NCBI GenBank assembly: GCA_965219915.1
Contig: OZ244794.1
Span: 1,488,001-1,552,000, forward strand
Reading direction: 5' to 3'
Source of the DNA: Bin80 sp965219915
GTDB taxonomy: Bacteria > Bacteroidota > Rhodothermia > Rhodothermales > Bin80
Length of the DNA: 64,000 bases
Numbering within the stretch: position 1 is the stretch's first letter; each line of letters opens with the position of its first letter. A model generated the notes under the pieces. It was not told where the DNA came from and made no database searches. It worked only from the letters and a program-made list of their open reading frames with translations. Position numbers and translations under genes: made by a program. Below are positions 53,867 to 63,379 of this stretch, piece after piece.

Positions 53867-54838
53867 CTAAAGCCATCCCTCTGTACGATACCACTCAATT
53901 GTTTCCTGCACGCCTTCCTCTAACGAAACGCGCGAAGAATACCCCCAATCCCGCGTTGCTTTGTTGGATGAGCATTGTTTTGTGGCATGAAGGATTTCGC
54001 GGGCCTTTTCAAGGTTTAGGGGCGGATACGTATTGGTCAATTTTCCCGCAAACTCACTTATGGCTCCTAGGGGCATGATCAGTGAGCGTGGCAGCCGAAT
54101 CAGCGTCGACTGTTTGCTGAGGGCAGAATGGGTGGCATCCCGCAAAGCCTCCCAGGTTACAATCTCGCTGTTGCTCACGTAGTAGGTTTCTCCAGTCGTC
54201 CGAGGAGATTCTGCAGACTCAATTATCCCCCGTACAAGGTCCTTTACATGTACAAGTGATAGTCCCGGATCCCCTCGGGGAACTACACAGATTCCGCGGT
54301 TAACTGCGGAAAAAAAGGTCAGCAAGTCCCGATCCCTAGGTCCGTAAACGACCGAAGGCCTGATCATGACTAACGGCAGCTTGACGTCGACCAGTGCCTG
54401 CTCCATAGCCAGTTTGCTGCGTCCGTATCGCGAAACCGGCTTGCAGGGTGTTGACTCGTCGGCCATTACATGATCAGCGTACCCGACGACAGCCAGGCTG
54501 CTGGCAACACAGACCTTGGTCACATTCGTAGAAGCATTCCCGATTGCTGTCATAAGATGCATCGTGGAAGTAACGTTGGCCGAATACAGCTCTTCCCAGG
54601 TTCGCGCCCGCGTCATCGCTCCCAAGTGGTAGACGTACTGTACTTCCTCAAGAGCTTCTTCAATCAGTGTGGAATCACTGAGATTGCCGCGTATCTGAAC
54701 TACATCAAGTCCGGCCAACCACTTGGGTTCGGCGCGAACCAGGCAGCGGACTTCCGAATATCCTCGCTCCAGCAGGGTTTCTGCAAGATGGCTACCGACA
54801 AAGCCGGTAGCACCGGTAACAAATGCGACTTTGCCCAT
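53867..54838 (-). CDS. NAD-dependent epimerase/dehydratase (extended SDR)
   Basis: A 323-residue extended SDR. The N-terminal GATGFVGSHLAETLLERGYS binds NAD(P). The catalytic Tyr-Lys is in VSRYGRSKLAMEQAL, and the Ser in VCVASSLAVVGY. The family's IRPSVVYGPRDRDLLTFFSA follows. It resembles dihydroflavonol reductase-like and hydroxysteroid/UDP-sugar enzymes; the substrate cannot be named. It starts five bases after the rRNA methyltransferase stop, so it is co-transcribed with it. Confidence 0.9.
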   Translation of the reverse strand: MGKVAFVTGATGFVGSHLAETLLERGYSEVRCLVRAEPKWLAGLDVVQIRGNLSDSTLIEEALEEVQYVYHLGAMTRARTWEELYSANVTSTMHLMTAIGNASTNVTKVCVASSLAVVGYADHVMADESTPCKPVSRYGRSKLAMEQALVDVKLPLVMIRPSVVYGPRDRDLLTFFSAVNRGICVVPRGDPGLSLVHVKDLVRGIIESAESPRTTGETYYVSNSEIVTWEALRDATHSALSKQSTLIRLPRSLIMPLGAISEFAGKLTNTYPPLNLEKAREILHATKQCSSNKATRDWGYSSRVSLEEGVQETIEWYRTEGWL

Positions 54839-54843
54839 AGTTA

Positions 54844-56295
54844 CTATTTCTGTTCGAGCAGCACGACGTTCTCGATATGATGTGTCTGCGGGAACAGGTC
54901 TACAGGTTGTGCAACCACTGCACGGTATGATTCCGCAAGTAACTTCAGGTCACGTGCCTGTGACTGGATATTACAGCTTACATACACGATCGTACGCGCC
55001 CCCAACTGAGAGATCCGGGCGGCAACTTTTGGATGCATGCCTGCCCGGGGTGGATCAACCACGATGATATCCGGAGGGCTATGCTCAGCGGCGAAGGCTG
55101 GTGTCAGGAGTTTCAGCATATCCCCACTGATGAAAGTGCAGTTCTCAATTGCGTTCAGCGCCGCATTGGATATTGCGTTTTGGACGGCATCCTCAACCAA
55201 CTCAATACCCGTGACACGCGCCGCGCTTTTGGCCAGCAATAACGCAATAGTACCTGTCCCGCAGTACAGGTCATATACATGGTCGTTTGCTGTGACACCA
55301 GCCAGATCCTCTACGACAGTCATTAACTGTTCGGCCTGGAGTGTGTTGGTCTGAAAAAACGCACCAGGCGCAATTTCAAAGGTCAAATCATGGATCCGGT
55401 CTCTTATGATTCCGGGGCCATAGACTATTTCTATTCGTTCCCCAAAGGTGGTTTGTGCGTGGGAGGTGTTGATTGTATTGACCAGTGTGGTTACATAGGG
55501 GTATTCAGTTTGCAAGTAACTTCCAAGGTCGAGCATGAATTCCTCGTCATAGCCGAATGTAACCAGGTTTGCCATGAGCTCCGGCATATTTGCGGATTCG
55601 CGGATCACCAGATTTCGCAGAAAACCTTCCTTGTGGCGCCAGTTCCAAGGCATCCGGTTTGATTTTCGAGTAAAATCACGAACCCCATTCAGCAGCGCAA
55701 CACATTTTTCGCTCTGCAGGTGACACTCGTTGATATCCAGAACTTTGGCAAAATTCCCAGGAGGATGCAGCCCAAGCGCAAATGATTTGTCGTAGACCAT
55801 GTCGGAGTCAATCTCCTCTCTGGACAGCCAGCGATAAGCCGAAAAGGAGAATTCCATTTTATTTCGGTAACCGTATGGCTCAGCCATCCCCTGCGGCACA
55901 CGTATTTCCAGATCGGGAAGATCGGCCTGACGCGTCATTACTTCACGGATCAGTTGGTGTTTGTCCTTAAGCTGTTGTGCGTAAGCTACATGCTGAAGTG
56001 TGCAACCACCACAACTGCCAAAATACTGGCAGCGCGGTATAGTCCGGTTTGGGGAGGATTCAAGTACGGACAGAGGATGTGCTTCAGCAAACTTCCGGTT
56101 TCGTTTGACGACTTTTACCTGGACGCGCTCTCCTGCCAATGTATGGGGCACAAAAACAACCTGACCGTTGTGGTAGGCCAAGCATTTGCCGCGATCGGCT
56201 GTTTTTTCTATCATCAGTTCCAACACATCTCCCCGTCGCAGTCTGCGTGCTTCGACCGGCGTTTCCACGGATTTCTGATCAGAAGGCATGGCCAA
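54844..56295 (-). CDS. rlmD: 23S rRNA (uracil-5-)-methyltransferase, RlmD/RumA family
   Basis: A 483-residue SAM-dependent enzyme that methylates C5 of a 23S rRNA uridine. A TRAM domain (about 20-80, GDVLELMIEKTADRGKCLAY) is followed by an iron-sulfur cluster region with Cys residues in PRCQYFGSCGGCTLQH. The Rossmann domain has YDLYCGTGTIALLLAKSAA and IIVVDPPRAGMHPKVAARIS. The nucleophile Cys is in VYVSCNIQSQARDL. The C-terminal DLFPQTHHIENVVLLE is conserved. It overlaps the preceding membrane-protein gene by 17 bases. RlmD, RlmCD and TrmA relatives differ in target, so the target base (1939) is by family only. Confidence 0.9.
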   Translation of the reverse strand: MAMPSDQKSVETPVEARRLRRGDVLELMIEKTADRGKCLAYHNGQVVFVPHTLAGERVQVKVVKRNRKFAEAHPLSVLESSPNRTIPRCQYFGSCGGCTLQHVAYAQQLKDKHQLIREVMTRQADLPDLEIRVPQGMAEPYGYRNKMEFSFSAYRWLSREEIDSDMVYDKSFALGLHPPGNFAKVLDINECHLQSEKCVALLNGVRDFTRKSNRMPWNWRHKEGFLRNLVIRESANMPELMANLVTFGYDEEFMLDLGSYLQTEYPYVTTLVNTINTSHAQTTFGERIEIVYGPGIIRDRIHDLTFEIAPGAFFQTNTLQAEQLMTVVEDLAGVTANDHVYDLYCGTGTIALLLAKSAARVTGIELVEDAVQNAISNAALNAIENCTFISGDMLKLLTPAFAAEHSPPDIIVVDPPRAGMHPKVAARISQLGARTIVYVSCNIQSQARDLKLLAESYRAVVAQPVDLFPQTHHIENVVLLEQK

Positions 56296-58747
56296 GTCGG
56301 AAATGTGCTACCGAGTTGTTCAGGCCCGTAGGAAAAAATCCCGTATCCGGTGTTGCAGGATCGTAGACTCGAACCGCCAGATCCAGTCTTGCAATCAGGT
56401 AAGCCCACGAGATTCGTATTCCCACGCCTGCGCCAACCCCGGTTTCCCTGAACAGGTTCTGAAGAACAAAATGTCCTGTTGGGCTGTCGGATGTGTTTGT
56501 GGTGAAGCCAGGGTTTCGCCGCCCGAACCACACATTCCCTGCATCGGCGAATGTGGCTAGGATCCACTCTGCCCCCAGACGGTCTCGCGCCACAGTTTGT
56601 CGTAATTCAAGGCTGGTTTCCAGTTTAATATCTCCACCTAGCACGCTAGTTTCGGTCCTCCGATTATCATCTTGTCGGAAGCTAGCAGCCCCCGGCCCCA
56701 GTTGTCTGAGTCGCCATCCCCGTACACTTGAAGCACCTCCGCTGTAAAAACGTCGATCAAACGGAACAACACTGGCTTTTCCGATGGGATGGGCCAGTCC
56801 ACCAACAAATTTCATGGCAAGGACGGTTCGATTACTCAGGCGATAGTATCGTCGAAAATTACCCACGAATCGCACATATTGGCGGTAAATAACCTCTGTA
56901 TCGCTGCCTGCAAAAGAAAAGAGACGGAGGTGTTGCTCTTGGATACTTGGCGTAAATACGAATTGATCAAGCAAATAAGGCAACGTACCACCCAGCTCAA
57001 TTGCAGCTTCATAACTGTACCCCCTGTCTCTGCGCAGCGGATTCACATTCTCCGAACGCAGCGTGTACCTGATCGCGTTGTTGATCTGGGGTTGGGTATA
57101 GTCTTCAAGGATTTGTGCACGCTGTACAGGATCAATGATTTGTGGGATTCCTCCGGCGTCCAGCACTCGATCCAGGAATCGTGACTGAAAGCCACTCAGT
57201 GTATCTGGTTGGCTCAAGCTCAGGTCCATCAGATCAATGATTGAAGTGACATCCAGATTGTGCTGCAACTCCAGCCGAATACGAGCAGATGCGCGTCCAC
57301 GTATGATTAGGCTCAGGTCTTTGCGGCGTGCCGTGAGGTAGCTAAATGTGAAGCGCGTTCTGGTCTGGAACAAATCCATCGAGGAATCCAGTCGGTGGAA
57401 TGGAAACATCAGATACGGCAGACTGACCGTAGTTGCAAATTCTGCTGCACTGGACGAAAAGAATGTTGTATCCACATCCGCTGCGACTGAACCAGTCGTA
57501 CTGATGCTAAGCACCTCCCCATTGCCAAATATATTGGCGTTCTCGTAGGTTGCTCCCAGCCCGCTGCCCAACTCGTTACCAACGCCCCCAAGAATTCCAC
57601 TGCTTTGCCGAATGAACGTGGAAAGCAGAAGTTGGTGACGCGGTCGAGTACGAACAGTGATGCGGTGGGGGAGGGTCTGATCGGTTGGAGCCAGCGAAAC
57701 GATATTTGTAAAGGAGAACACCCCGGTAGCTTCCAATCGTCGCTTGGTAGCCAAGATTTCCGATTGATTATACCAGTTTCCCGGATGGGCCCTCAGCGCT
57801 CTAGCAAGGAGGCTGCTCTTGATTCGTTTATCACCATTAATCCTGAACGTTACAAGTCGGGATGGGTCGTCTGGCATCCCGGTTGCGGCGAAGAGTGTAT
57901 CCGTCCGTAAAGGTATTGAATCTTCAGGTCCCTCCACTTCAAACTGCATTCTTCCATAGCGGAAGCGATCACCTGTACTGACGCGGAGCTCAACATCAAA
58001 GGAATCTTCTGCTACTGGGATTACGAGCGCTCTAATGGAGTCACGGGTAACGGCCGCGTACCCCATATTCTGCAACAGGCTCAACATTCTGCGTCGTTCC
58101 TCAATCAGTCGAGTTTCCGTGAACCGTTGCGGTATTGCATGATAGTGCAAGAGGGGTTGGTCCACCTTTGGTGGCAGGACAGACGATTGCAGTAGTTGTT
58201 GCTGCTGTGATAGGCTGAGCCCGTTCAATCCGGAATAGGTTACCCGGCGAACGATTGTGGCAGGCCCTTGAGTGATATTGAACGTGACAGTAATATGATT
58301 GCCCCTCAAGTGTACCTGGGGTTCAATGACAGCCTGGCGATAACCGTGACGCCCAAAGAAAATCCTGAGTCGCTCTAGGTCTGCTTCAAGTATGGTTTCA
58401 TCCAGGAAGGCGGGTGCCTCTCCCAGATCCATCAATGCATTGCTTATGCGCGCGCCCAGTTTACCGGATTCTCCAAGTCGGTAGAGCCACAGCCACCAGT
58501 GCATGCCACGAAGCCCCATTAGCTTTTTATTGGGCGTCGTTTGGATCTGACTTTGAAGTGTCTCATGTGAGAAATCGGCGGCTCCGACAAAGCGCACCGC
58601 ATCCACATGGGGCGTTTCAGTGGGCGATTGGGAAAGAGTGACTGGTGGTACTAGCCCCGAGACCAGCACAAGGAGAAAAAAATACCACTTACTCGTCCTC
58701 GAAATAGAAATCGTCGTCGGCCGTTGGGTAGTCTGGCCAAACCTCAT
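56279..58747 (-). CDS. BamA/TamA-family outer-membrane assembly protein
   Basis: An 822-residue Omp85 protein, counted from the Met at 58747. The signal helix (KWYFFLLVLVSGLVPPVTLS) is followed by POTRA-like repeats (about 30-330, VDAVRFVGAADFSHETLQSQ, VTYSGLNGLSLSQQQQLL). The C-terminal surface-antigen barrel (about 420-822) has the family loop SGGASSVRGWRLRQLGPGA and ends RLGHAF with terminal Phe. In Bacteroidota such TamL-like proteins insert or export outer-membrane proteins. The start is unsure: 58789 is also in frame, and both overlap the DUF2795 gene. It is the second gene of a four-gene operon. Confidence 0.82.
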   Translation of the reverse strand: MRFGQTTQRPTTISISRTSKWYFFLLVLVSGLVPPVTLSQSPTETPHVDAVRFVGAADFSHETLQSQIQTTPNKKLMGLRGMHWWLWLYRLGESGKLGARISNALMDLGEAPAFLDETILEADLERLRIFFGRHGYRQAVIEPQVHLRGNHITVTFNITQGPATIVRRVTYSGLNGLSLSQQQQLLQSSVLPPKVDQPLLHYHAIPQRFTETRLIEERRRMLSLLQNMGYAAVTRDSIRALVIPVAEDSFDVELRVSTGDRFRYGRMQFEVEGPEDSIPLRTDTLFAATGMPDDPSRLVTFRINGDKRIKSSLLARALRAHPGNWYNQSEILATKRRLEATGVFSFTNIVSLAPTDQTLPHRITVRTRPRHQLLLSTFIRQSSGILGGVGNELGSGLGATYENANIFGNGEVLSISTTGSVAADVDTTFFSSSAAEFATTVSLPYLMFPFHRLDSSMDLFQTRTRFTFSYLTARRKDLSLIIRGRASARIRLELQHNLDVTSIIDLMDLSLSQPDTLSGFQSRFLDRVLDAGGIPQIIDPVQRAQILEDYTQPQINNAIRYTLRSENVNPLRRDRGYSYEAAIELGGTLPYLLDQFVFTPSIQEQHLRLFSFAGSDTEVIYRQYVRFVGNFRRYYRLSNRTVLAMKFVGGLAHPIGKASVVPFDRRFYSGGASSVRGWRLRQLGPGAASFRQDDNRRTETSVLGGDIKLETSLELRQTVARDRLGAEWILATFADAGNVWFGRRNPGFTTNTSDSPTGHFVLQNLFRETGVGAGVGIRISWAYLIARLDLAVRVYDPATPDTGFFPTGLNNSVAHFRLGHAF

Positions 58748-58916
58748 CCATGCTTTCGTAGGGCTCCCCTTCGTCCTCCAATTCCCCAAGGTTCTCGGTT
58801 ACTTCAAAAGGGGCGCCAGTGCGTTCGGCGTAGTCAATCAACTCTTCCCGGGTGGCCGGCCAGGGAGCGTCTTCTAAATAAGAAGCTAATTCAAGTGTCC
58901 AGTATCCCATTTTCAA
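58689..58916 (-). CDS. DUF2795-like small acidic protein
   Basis: A 75-residue, strongly acidic protein. Residues about 8-45 (LASYLEDAPWPATREELIDY) resemble DUF2795, a short helical domain in many bacteria, and the C-terminal part is almost all Asp/Glu/Tyr. Its 3' end overlaps the BamA/TamA-like gene by about 59 bases, suggesting coupled translation. Function unknown; some DUF2795 proteins may be regulators. Confidence 0.65.
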   Translation of the reverse strand: MKMGYWTLELASYLEDAPWPATREELIDYAERTGAPFEVTENLGELEDEGEPYESMDEVWPDYPTADDDFYFEDE

Positions 58917-59010
58917 ATATGCGTCATTTATGTCCGCGGTAATCTAGGGATATTATGCAATTGAGAGCAAATTTTGTTGCATCCCGGGACGGATTTGTAA
59001 GTGGACCAAT

Positions 59011-59979
59011 TCAGTCAAGTGATGGCAGGTGGCCGACCTTGCTGTATTCTTCGAGCAATTGCTGATAGTCCTGAGGCGACATTCCCAGCATAAAAAAGTC
59101 ACGGGGCGTCAGGGGCGTACCATTTTGATCCTGTACCTCATAGTGAATATGGGGGGCAACGCTCAGCCCGGAGTTACCACTTAGCCCAATCTGTTCTCCA
59201 CGGACAACGGTGGTGCCACGGGAAAGAGGAGGCGCCATATTCAGGTGTGCATAGAGCGTCCGATATCCTGCTTTTGGGTGGTTGAGAACGATGTAGTGAC
59301 CATATCCCCGAGCCTCGTATCCAATTCTTTCAACGACTCCATTAGCCGTGGCATAGACGGGCGTGTTTTTTGGTACAGCAATGTCCACGCCGTTGTGCTG
59401 TCGCTTGTACCGCAGGATTGGATGTAGACGCATACCCTTAATAGACGAAATCCGTCCTGTGGTTGTGGGCATGATTGATGGCGTCTGGAGCCACATTTCG
59501 GGTCGGTCACGGGCCTGCTCCTCTAGGTACTCAAAGCTTATAGACTGCAGTTTAATCCGACGCTCGAGTTCACCCAGTTTTTCAGTGTTTTGGCGAAGAA
59601 GTCTGGCTGCCGATTCGCTGAGGCCATCAAAACGACTGTATGGATCCGTACCACCAATTCCAACCTGGGATACACCCTCCGGTATAGGGTCCGCCCCCAT
59701 AATTACCCGGTACAATTCTCTATCTCTTGTTGAAATATCCGAAAGCTCATCAGAAAGGGTGGAGATCTCTAGTTGGTATCCACTAAGCTGATTCCGCAAC
59801 GATTGATTCTCAGCAGCCAACTGTCCGTCCTGGAAAGAGGTTGAAAGTACAATTGCAGTCACCACGATAACTCCAAGTCCAAGAACACATATGCTGACTA
59901 GGATCGGCCAGCTTAGGAGAGGTTTTCTTTCTACAAATTCAAGGTTCTCTGCGTTAAAATCGTATCTCTGCAATCCCAT
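59011..59979 (-). CDS. M23-family peptidoglycan endopeptidase
   Basis: A 322-residue membrane-anchored peptidase. A single N-terminal helix (about 25-47, PILVSICVLGLGVIVVTAIV) is followed by a coiled coil (about 55-85 and 120-150, RNQLSGYQLEISTLSDELSD) and the LytM domain (about 180-300). The zinc ligands are in RQHNGVDIAVPKNTPVYATA and SVAPHIHYEVQDQNG; RTLYAHLNMAPPLSRG is also typical. The active motif is complete, so it should cut peptide cross-links. It lies 165 bases from moxR and is probably a separate unit. Confidence 0.9.
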   Translation of the reverse strand: MGLQRYDFNAENLEFVERKPLLSWPILVSICVLGLGVIVVTAIVLSTSFQDGQLAAENQSLRNQLSGYQLEISTLSDELSDISTRDRELYRVIMGADPIPEGVSQVGIGGTDPYSRFDGLSESAARLLRQNTEKLGELERRIKLQSISFEYLEEQARDRPEMWLQTPSIMPTTTGRISSIKGMRLHPILRYKRQHNGVDIAVPKNTPVYATANGVVERIGYEARGYGHYIVLNHPKAGYRTLYAHLNMAPPLSRGTTVVRGEQIGLSGNSGLSVAPHIHYEVQDQNGTPLTPRDFFMLGMSPQDYQQLLEEYSKVGHLPSLD

Positions 59980-60146
59980 TCCTCAAGAGACTGGTTAGTT
60001 CGAGTGACCTAGATTAGCACACATCCCGAGCAATATAACTCTATTGCAATTAATAAATGACAACAAAATCAATCGAACAACTTAACATAGCATGCGATTT
60101 CTAATGTCGCCCTTGTCAATGACATGTTCTCCCGGACAAACCGGCG

Positions 60147-61142
60147 TCATGGTACTTCAATAGTGTCAAGGATGTTCTGCACAATTGTTTCAGCTTCCAT
60201 TTCTTCGGCCTCTGCTTCATAGGTCACGGTAACGCGGTGCCTCAGGACATCCATGGCTACCGATCGCACATCTTCCGGGGTCACATAAGCACGATGTGTG
60301 AGGAATGCGTGGGCACGTGCACCCAGGTTCAGGTTAATTGTTGCCCGAGGAGATGCGCCATAGTCAATTAATGGTACCAGATCAGGCAGGTTAAACTTGG
60401 CAGGATCGCGCGTAGCCAGCACCAAGTCCACGATGTAGTTCTCAACACGCTCATCCATATAGAGCTCGTTCAGAACCAGGCGCGCAGATAATATTTTCGC
60501 GGGCTGCACGACTGTTCGCACCTCGGTGCTTGCTTTGGTGCGTGCCATGCGACGCATGATCTGCAATTCTTCCTCCCGGGTCGGATAGTCAACCTTGATT
60601 TTCAGCATGAAGCGATCAACCTGTGCTTCGGGCAAAGGATAGGTTCCTTCCTGCTCAATGGGGTTCTGTGTGGCAAGCACAAGGAACGGCTCCTCGAGCG
60701 GAAACGTTGTGTCCCCGATCGTGATTTGCCGTTCCTGCATACTTTCAAGTAGCGCACTCTGTACCTTGGCAGGCGAGCGGTTGACTTCGTCCGCGAGCAC
60801 GATATTCGTAAACAGCGGGCCTTTCTTGATCGAAAAGCTTCCCTTCTGCTGGTTATAAATCAACGTGCCCAGCAAGTCTGCCGGAAGCAGGTCGGGAGTG
60901 AACTGAATGCGTTGAAAATCTCCACCTATTGCCCGTGCCAAAGAGCTTACCGTCAGTGTTTTGGCCAGTCCGGGGACGCCTTCTAGCAGGATATGTCCCG
61001 AAGCCAGTAACCCGATCAGCAAACGTTCGACCATATAGTTTTGGCCGACGATAACGCGTCCAATTTCTGTGCGCAGGTCGTCTACAAAAGCACTTTCGAT
61101 ACGAATACGTTCACTAACTTGCGAAAGGTCAAAATCAGCCAT
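60147..61142 (-). CDS. MoxR-family AAA ATPase
   Basis: A 331-residue AAA+ protein from the Met at 61142 (ADFDLSQVSERIRIESAFVD). Walker A is in LLEGVPGLAKTLTVSSLARA, Walker B in IVLADEVNRSPAKVQSALLE, and sensor 1 in FLVLATQNPIEQEGTYPLPE. The lid has INLNLGARAHAFLTHR. MoxR ATPases act as chaperones, often with VWA-domain partners that would lie nearby; none is visible in the window. The longer frame to 61292 overlaps fmt and carries no homology. It follows fmt by 52 bases. Confidence 0.92.
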   Translation of the reverse strand: MADFDLSQVSERIRIESAFVDDLRTEIGRVIVGQNYMVERLLIGLLASGHILLEGVPGLAKTLTVSSLARAIGGDFQRIQFTPDLLPADLLGTLIYNQQKGSFSIKKGPLFTNIVLADEVNRSPAKVQSALLESMQERQITIGDTTFPLEEPFLVLATQNPIEQEGTYPLPEAQVDRFMLKIKVDYPTREEELQIMRRMARTKASTEVRTVVQPAKILSARLVLNELYMDERVENYIVDLVLATRDPAKFNLPDLVPLIDYGASPRATINLNLGARAHAFLTHRAYVTPEDVRSVAMDVLRHRVTVTYEAEAEEMEAETIVQNILDTIEVP

Positions 61143-61194
61143 GGGCGAGATAATAAATACACCGCGCGCAATTACGCAATCGTGACGTTCATGT

Positions 61195-62115
61195 TCATGT
61201 AAGGGTCGTTCCGGGGGCAATGGGGTAACCATTGAGGAAGTCTCGCACCTCAAGTACACGCTGACCCGGTGCTTGCAGGCGTGCAACGGCAATCGCCCCT
61301 GTCTTGCAGGCTATCACCAAGCTGCCGTTCGCTTTCAGGACCGTGCCTGGTTCTCCTGTTCCGTGGGTTACCATGGTTTCCAGGATCTTCAGTGTAGTGG
61401 ACTTACAGGGCGTCCAGGCACCGGGGTAGGGGGCAAGCCCTCTGCAGTGATTATGAACAGCTTCGGCAGGCTGCTCCCAGGGGATGCGGCAGTCACTACG
61501 AAAAATCTTTGGAGCGGGGGTAGCCTGTACATCATCCTGCCCATATGCTTTAGCACGTCCACCAGCGATGCGCTGGGTAGATTCCAGAACAGCGCGCGCG
61601 CCGAGTCGTGCAAGCCGATCATGCAGGTCTCCTGCCGTTTCGTGTGGAAGAATAGCGGTTGGCCACTGTAAGATGATGTTGCCGGTATCTACTTTTTCCT
61701 CTAGAAAAAAAGTGGTCACGCCTGTTTGGGTGGCTCCTTCCATAAGTGCTCTGTTAATTGGAGCGGCGCCCCGAAATTTCGGCAATAGTGAAGCATGCAG
61801 GTTGAACGCACCGAGTAGAGCACCTGAGAAAACTGCGCGGGGGAGAATACGGAAGGCAACCACAACCTGCAAGTCGCAATCAAGTGCATCAATTGCAGAC
61901 GCAAACGCCGGATCATCAACCGAGTCAGGCTGTAGGATGGTTCTGATATCCAGTCGTTCTGCTGCCTGCTTAACTGCCGTTGATTGCAGCTTTCGACCGC
62001 GTCCACGTCGACGGTCTGGCCCAGTTGCCACGGCAACGGGCTTATATCCCCCTTCAACCAGAGCTTCCAGTGAGGGGACCGCAAATTCCGGGGTCCCCAT
62101 GAATACGATACGCAT
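61195..62115 (-). CDS. fmt: Methionyl-tRNA formyltransferase
   Basis: A 306-residue enzyme that formylates initiator Met-tRNA with 10-formyl-THF. It starts MRIVFMGTPEFAVPSLEALV; the ATG at 62115 avoids overlap with the upstream gene. The folate/formyl site is in FNLHASLLPKFRGAAPINRA, and DTGNIILQWPTAILPHET is typical. The C-terminal domain (about 205-306) has the tRNA-binding fold; AVHNHCRGLAPYPGAW is conserved. It starts one base after the GWxTD gene and is translationally linked. Confidence 0.95.
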   Translation of the reverse strand: MRIVFMGTPEFAVPSLEALVEGGYKPVAVATGPDRRRGRGRKLQSTAVKQAAERLDIRTILQPDSVDDPAFASAIDALDCDLQVVVAFRILPRAVFSGALLGAFNLHASLLPKFRGAAPINRALMEGATQTGVTTFFLEEKVDTGNIILQWPTAILPHETAGDLHDRLARLGARAVLESTQRIAGGRAKAYGQDDVQATPAPKIFRSDCRIPWEQPAEAVHNHCRGLAPYPGAWTPCKSTTLKILETMVTHGTGEPGTVLKANGSLVIACKTGAIAVARLQAPGQRVLEVRDFLNGYPIAPGTTLT

Positions 62116-62116
62116 T

Positions 62117-63379
62117 TCAGTCCAGCCGAGTGCGTTCATCCCAGACTGGCAGCACTAGCTCATAATCTCCAAATCCGGTTTCGTCCACAAACATGTATTG
62201 TCTCCCAATCTGGAAGAAATACCAGACCTCCCATGGTTTATTGTTATAACTGAAGGTTTGGTGCTCTACTTCGTCAGGGTGACCATGAAGGATGAAAACA
62301 TGTCCACGATCGGACTTCCATCCAGGTATCTGCTGCCCAAAATTCTGATTGGCGTAATCCACACGATAGAAGTGTTCCTCCAAAGCCTCGTTGCGAAGCG
62401 TTCCCGGAGTTGGATCCCGCCTTTTCCAGAAGGAATCGAAGAGGGATCTGCGCTCAGATTGTGATTCTGCGCGCCGAAAGTCACGAAGCTCCCGGTTGCG
62501 GGCAATGTAAGTCAATTGTTCAATGGCTTCTTCCAGGTTGTTCAGATAGGAGCTAACACCGTCCCAGCGTACGCTCAGGGTATGGGATGCTCGGTCTAGC
62601 AAGTTCCTGTCTAAACTTTGCAGTGTGATCACAAGGTTGTATTGACCAAATTCCAGATCGCTGGCAGGGATCCTTGTGATTTGTTGATGGCGTCCAGTAT
62701 CTACACTAAGCGTGTCGGACCATTGATGCGGTCTATTGTACAGCATAGTTTCGCCTTCTCGGAGCAACTCCTGTGTAACCAATAGGGTCTGTGCGTTCCG
62801 TGTGTAAACCTCATAGTATGCCTGTAGATCTCCGGCACTGACATCTGGTGAGATGCGCGGCACAATAGCGCGACGTTCAGGGTCGTAGCCGGCAAGCAGC
62901 ACGACATCACTCATTGTAACGGTTCGGGAAAAATCGCGTTGTTCCACAGTGATCTCCTGGAAAAAGGTTTTTGATGATACAAGATCCGTAAGTGTGATGG
63001 CCAGGAGATACCTTCCGGGGGGCAGCTCTATCGAATGTGTGGACAGGTCGCTTGCATTCTCGGCAACCGTGTTTGCGTGCATTTGGACAGTGACACTTTG
63101 CTCCCATATGGAGGACGTCGTCACGTTTCTTGGGCGGCCTCTTGAGTCCAGCCGGGACACCTCGGCCTCCACGGTGTAGCGTGCGACAAATCCGCTCGGG
63201 CTTGCCTCGAATTGAAGGCTTGCGTACGGAATCTCGGTGTAAACGTCCAGATGCCCCGTAGTGGTCTCACCTTTAATGCTCACTGCACGTACCTGTAGTT
63301 CATCATCTAGGGTTTGTGCCTGTAGAAGGGAAGTGAGAGGGAGTGCAGCAATTAGGAGGAGTATGACAATATGCTTCAT
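62117..63379 (-). CDS. GWxTD-domain protein
   Basis: A 420-residue exported protein (signal MKHIVILLLIAALPLTSLLQ). The C-terminal GWxTD domain (about 300-400) carries LFDSFWKRRDPTPGTLRNEA, EEHFYRVDYANQNF, GWKSDRGHVFILHGHPDEVE and NKPWEVWYFFQIGRQYMFVD. Here the Gly-Trp motif reads GWKSDRG, as in the Rhodothermota/Acidobacteria family. The N-terminal half is beta-rich. The function is unknown. Its start codon overlaps the ftsY stop (ATGA), so it is co-translated with ftsY. Confidence 0.85.
   Translation of the reverse strand: MKHIVILLLIAALPLTSLLQAQTLDDELQVRAVSIKGETTTGHLDVYTEIPYASLQFEASPSGFVARYTVEAEVSRLDSRGRPRNVTTSSIWEQSVTVQMHANTVAENASDLSTHSIELPPGRYLLAITLTDLVSSKTFFQEITVEQRDFSRTVTMSDVVLLAGYDPERRAIVPRISPDVSAGDLQAYYEVYTRNAQTLLVTQELLREGETMLYNRPHQWSDTLSVDTGRHQQITRIPASDLEFGQYNLVITLQSLDRNLLDRASHTLSVRWDGVSSYLNNLEEAIEQLTYIARNRELRDFRRAESQSERRSLFDSFWKRRDPTPGTLRNEALEEHFYRVDYANQNFGQQIPGWKSDRGHVFILHGHPDEVEHQTFSYNNKPWEVWYFFQIGRQYMFVDETGFGDYELVLPVWDERTRLD

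Noticed and set aside
60147..61292. Longer N-terminus for the MoxR ATPase
   Set aside because: The extra 50 residues overlap fmt and have no similarity to the family; the Met at 61142 fits.
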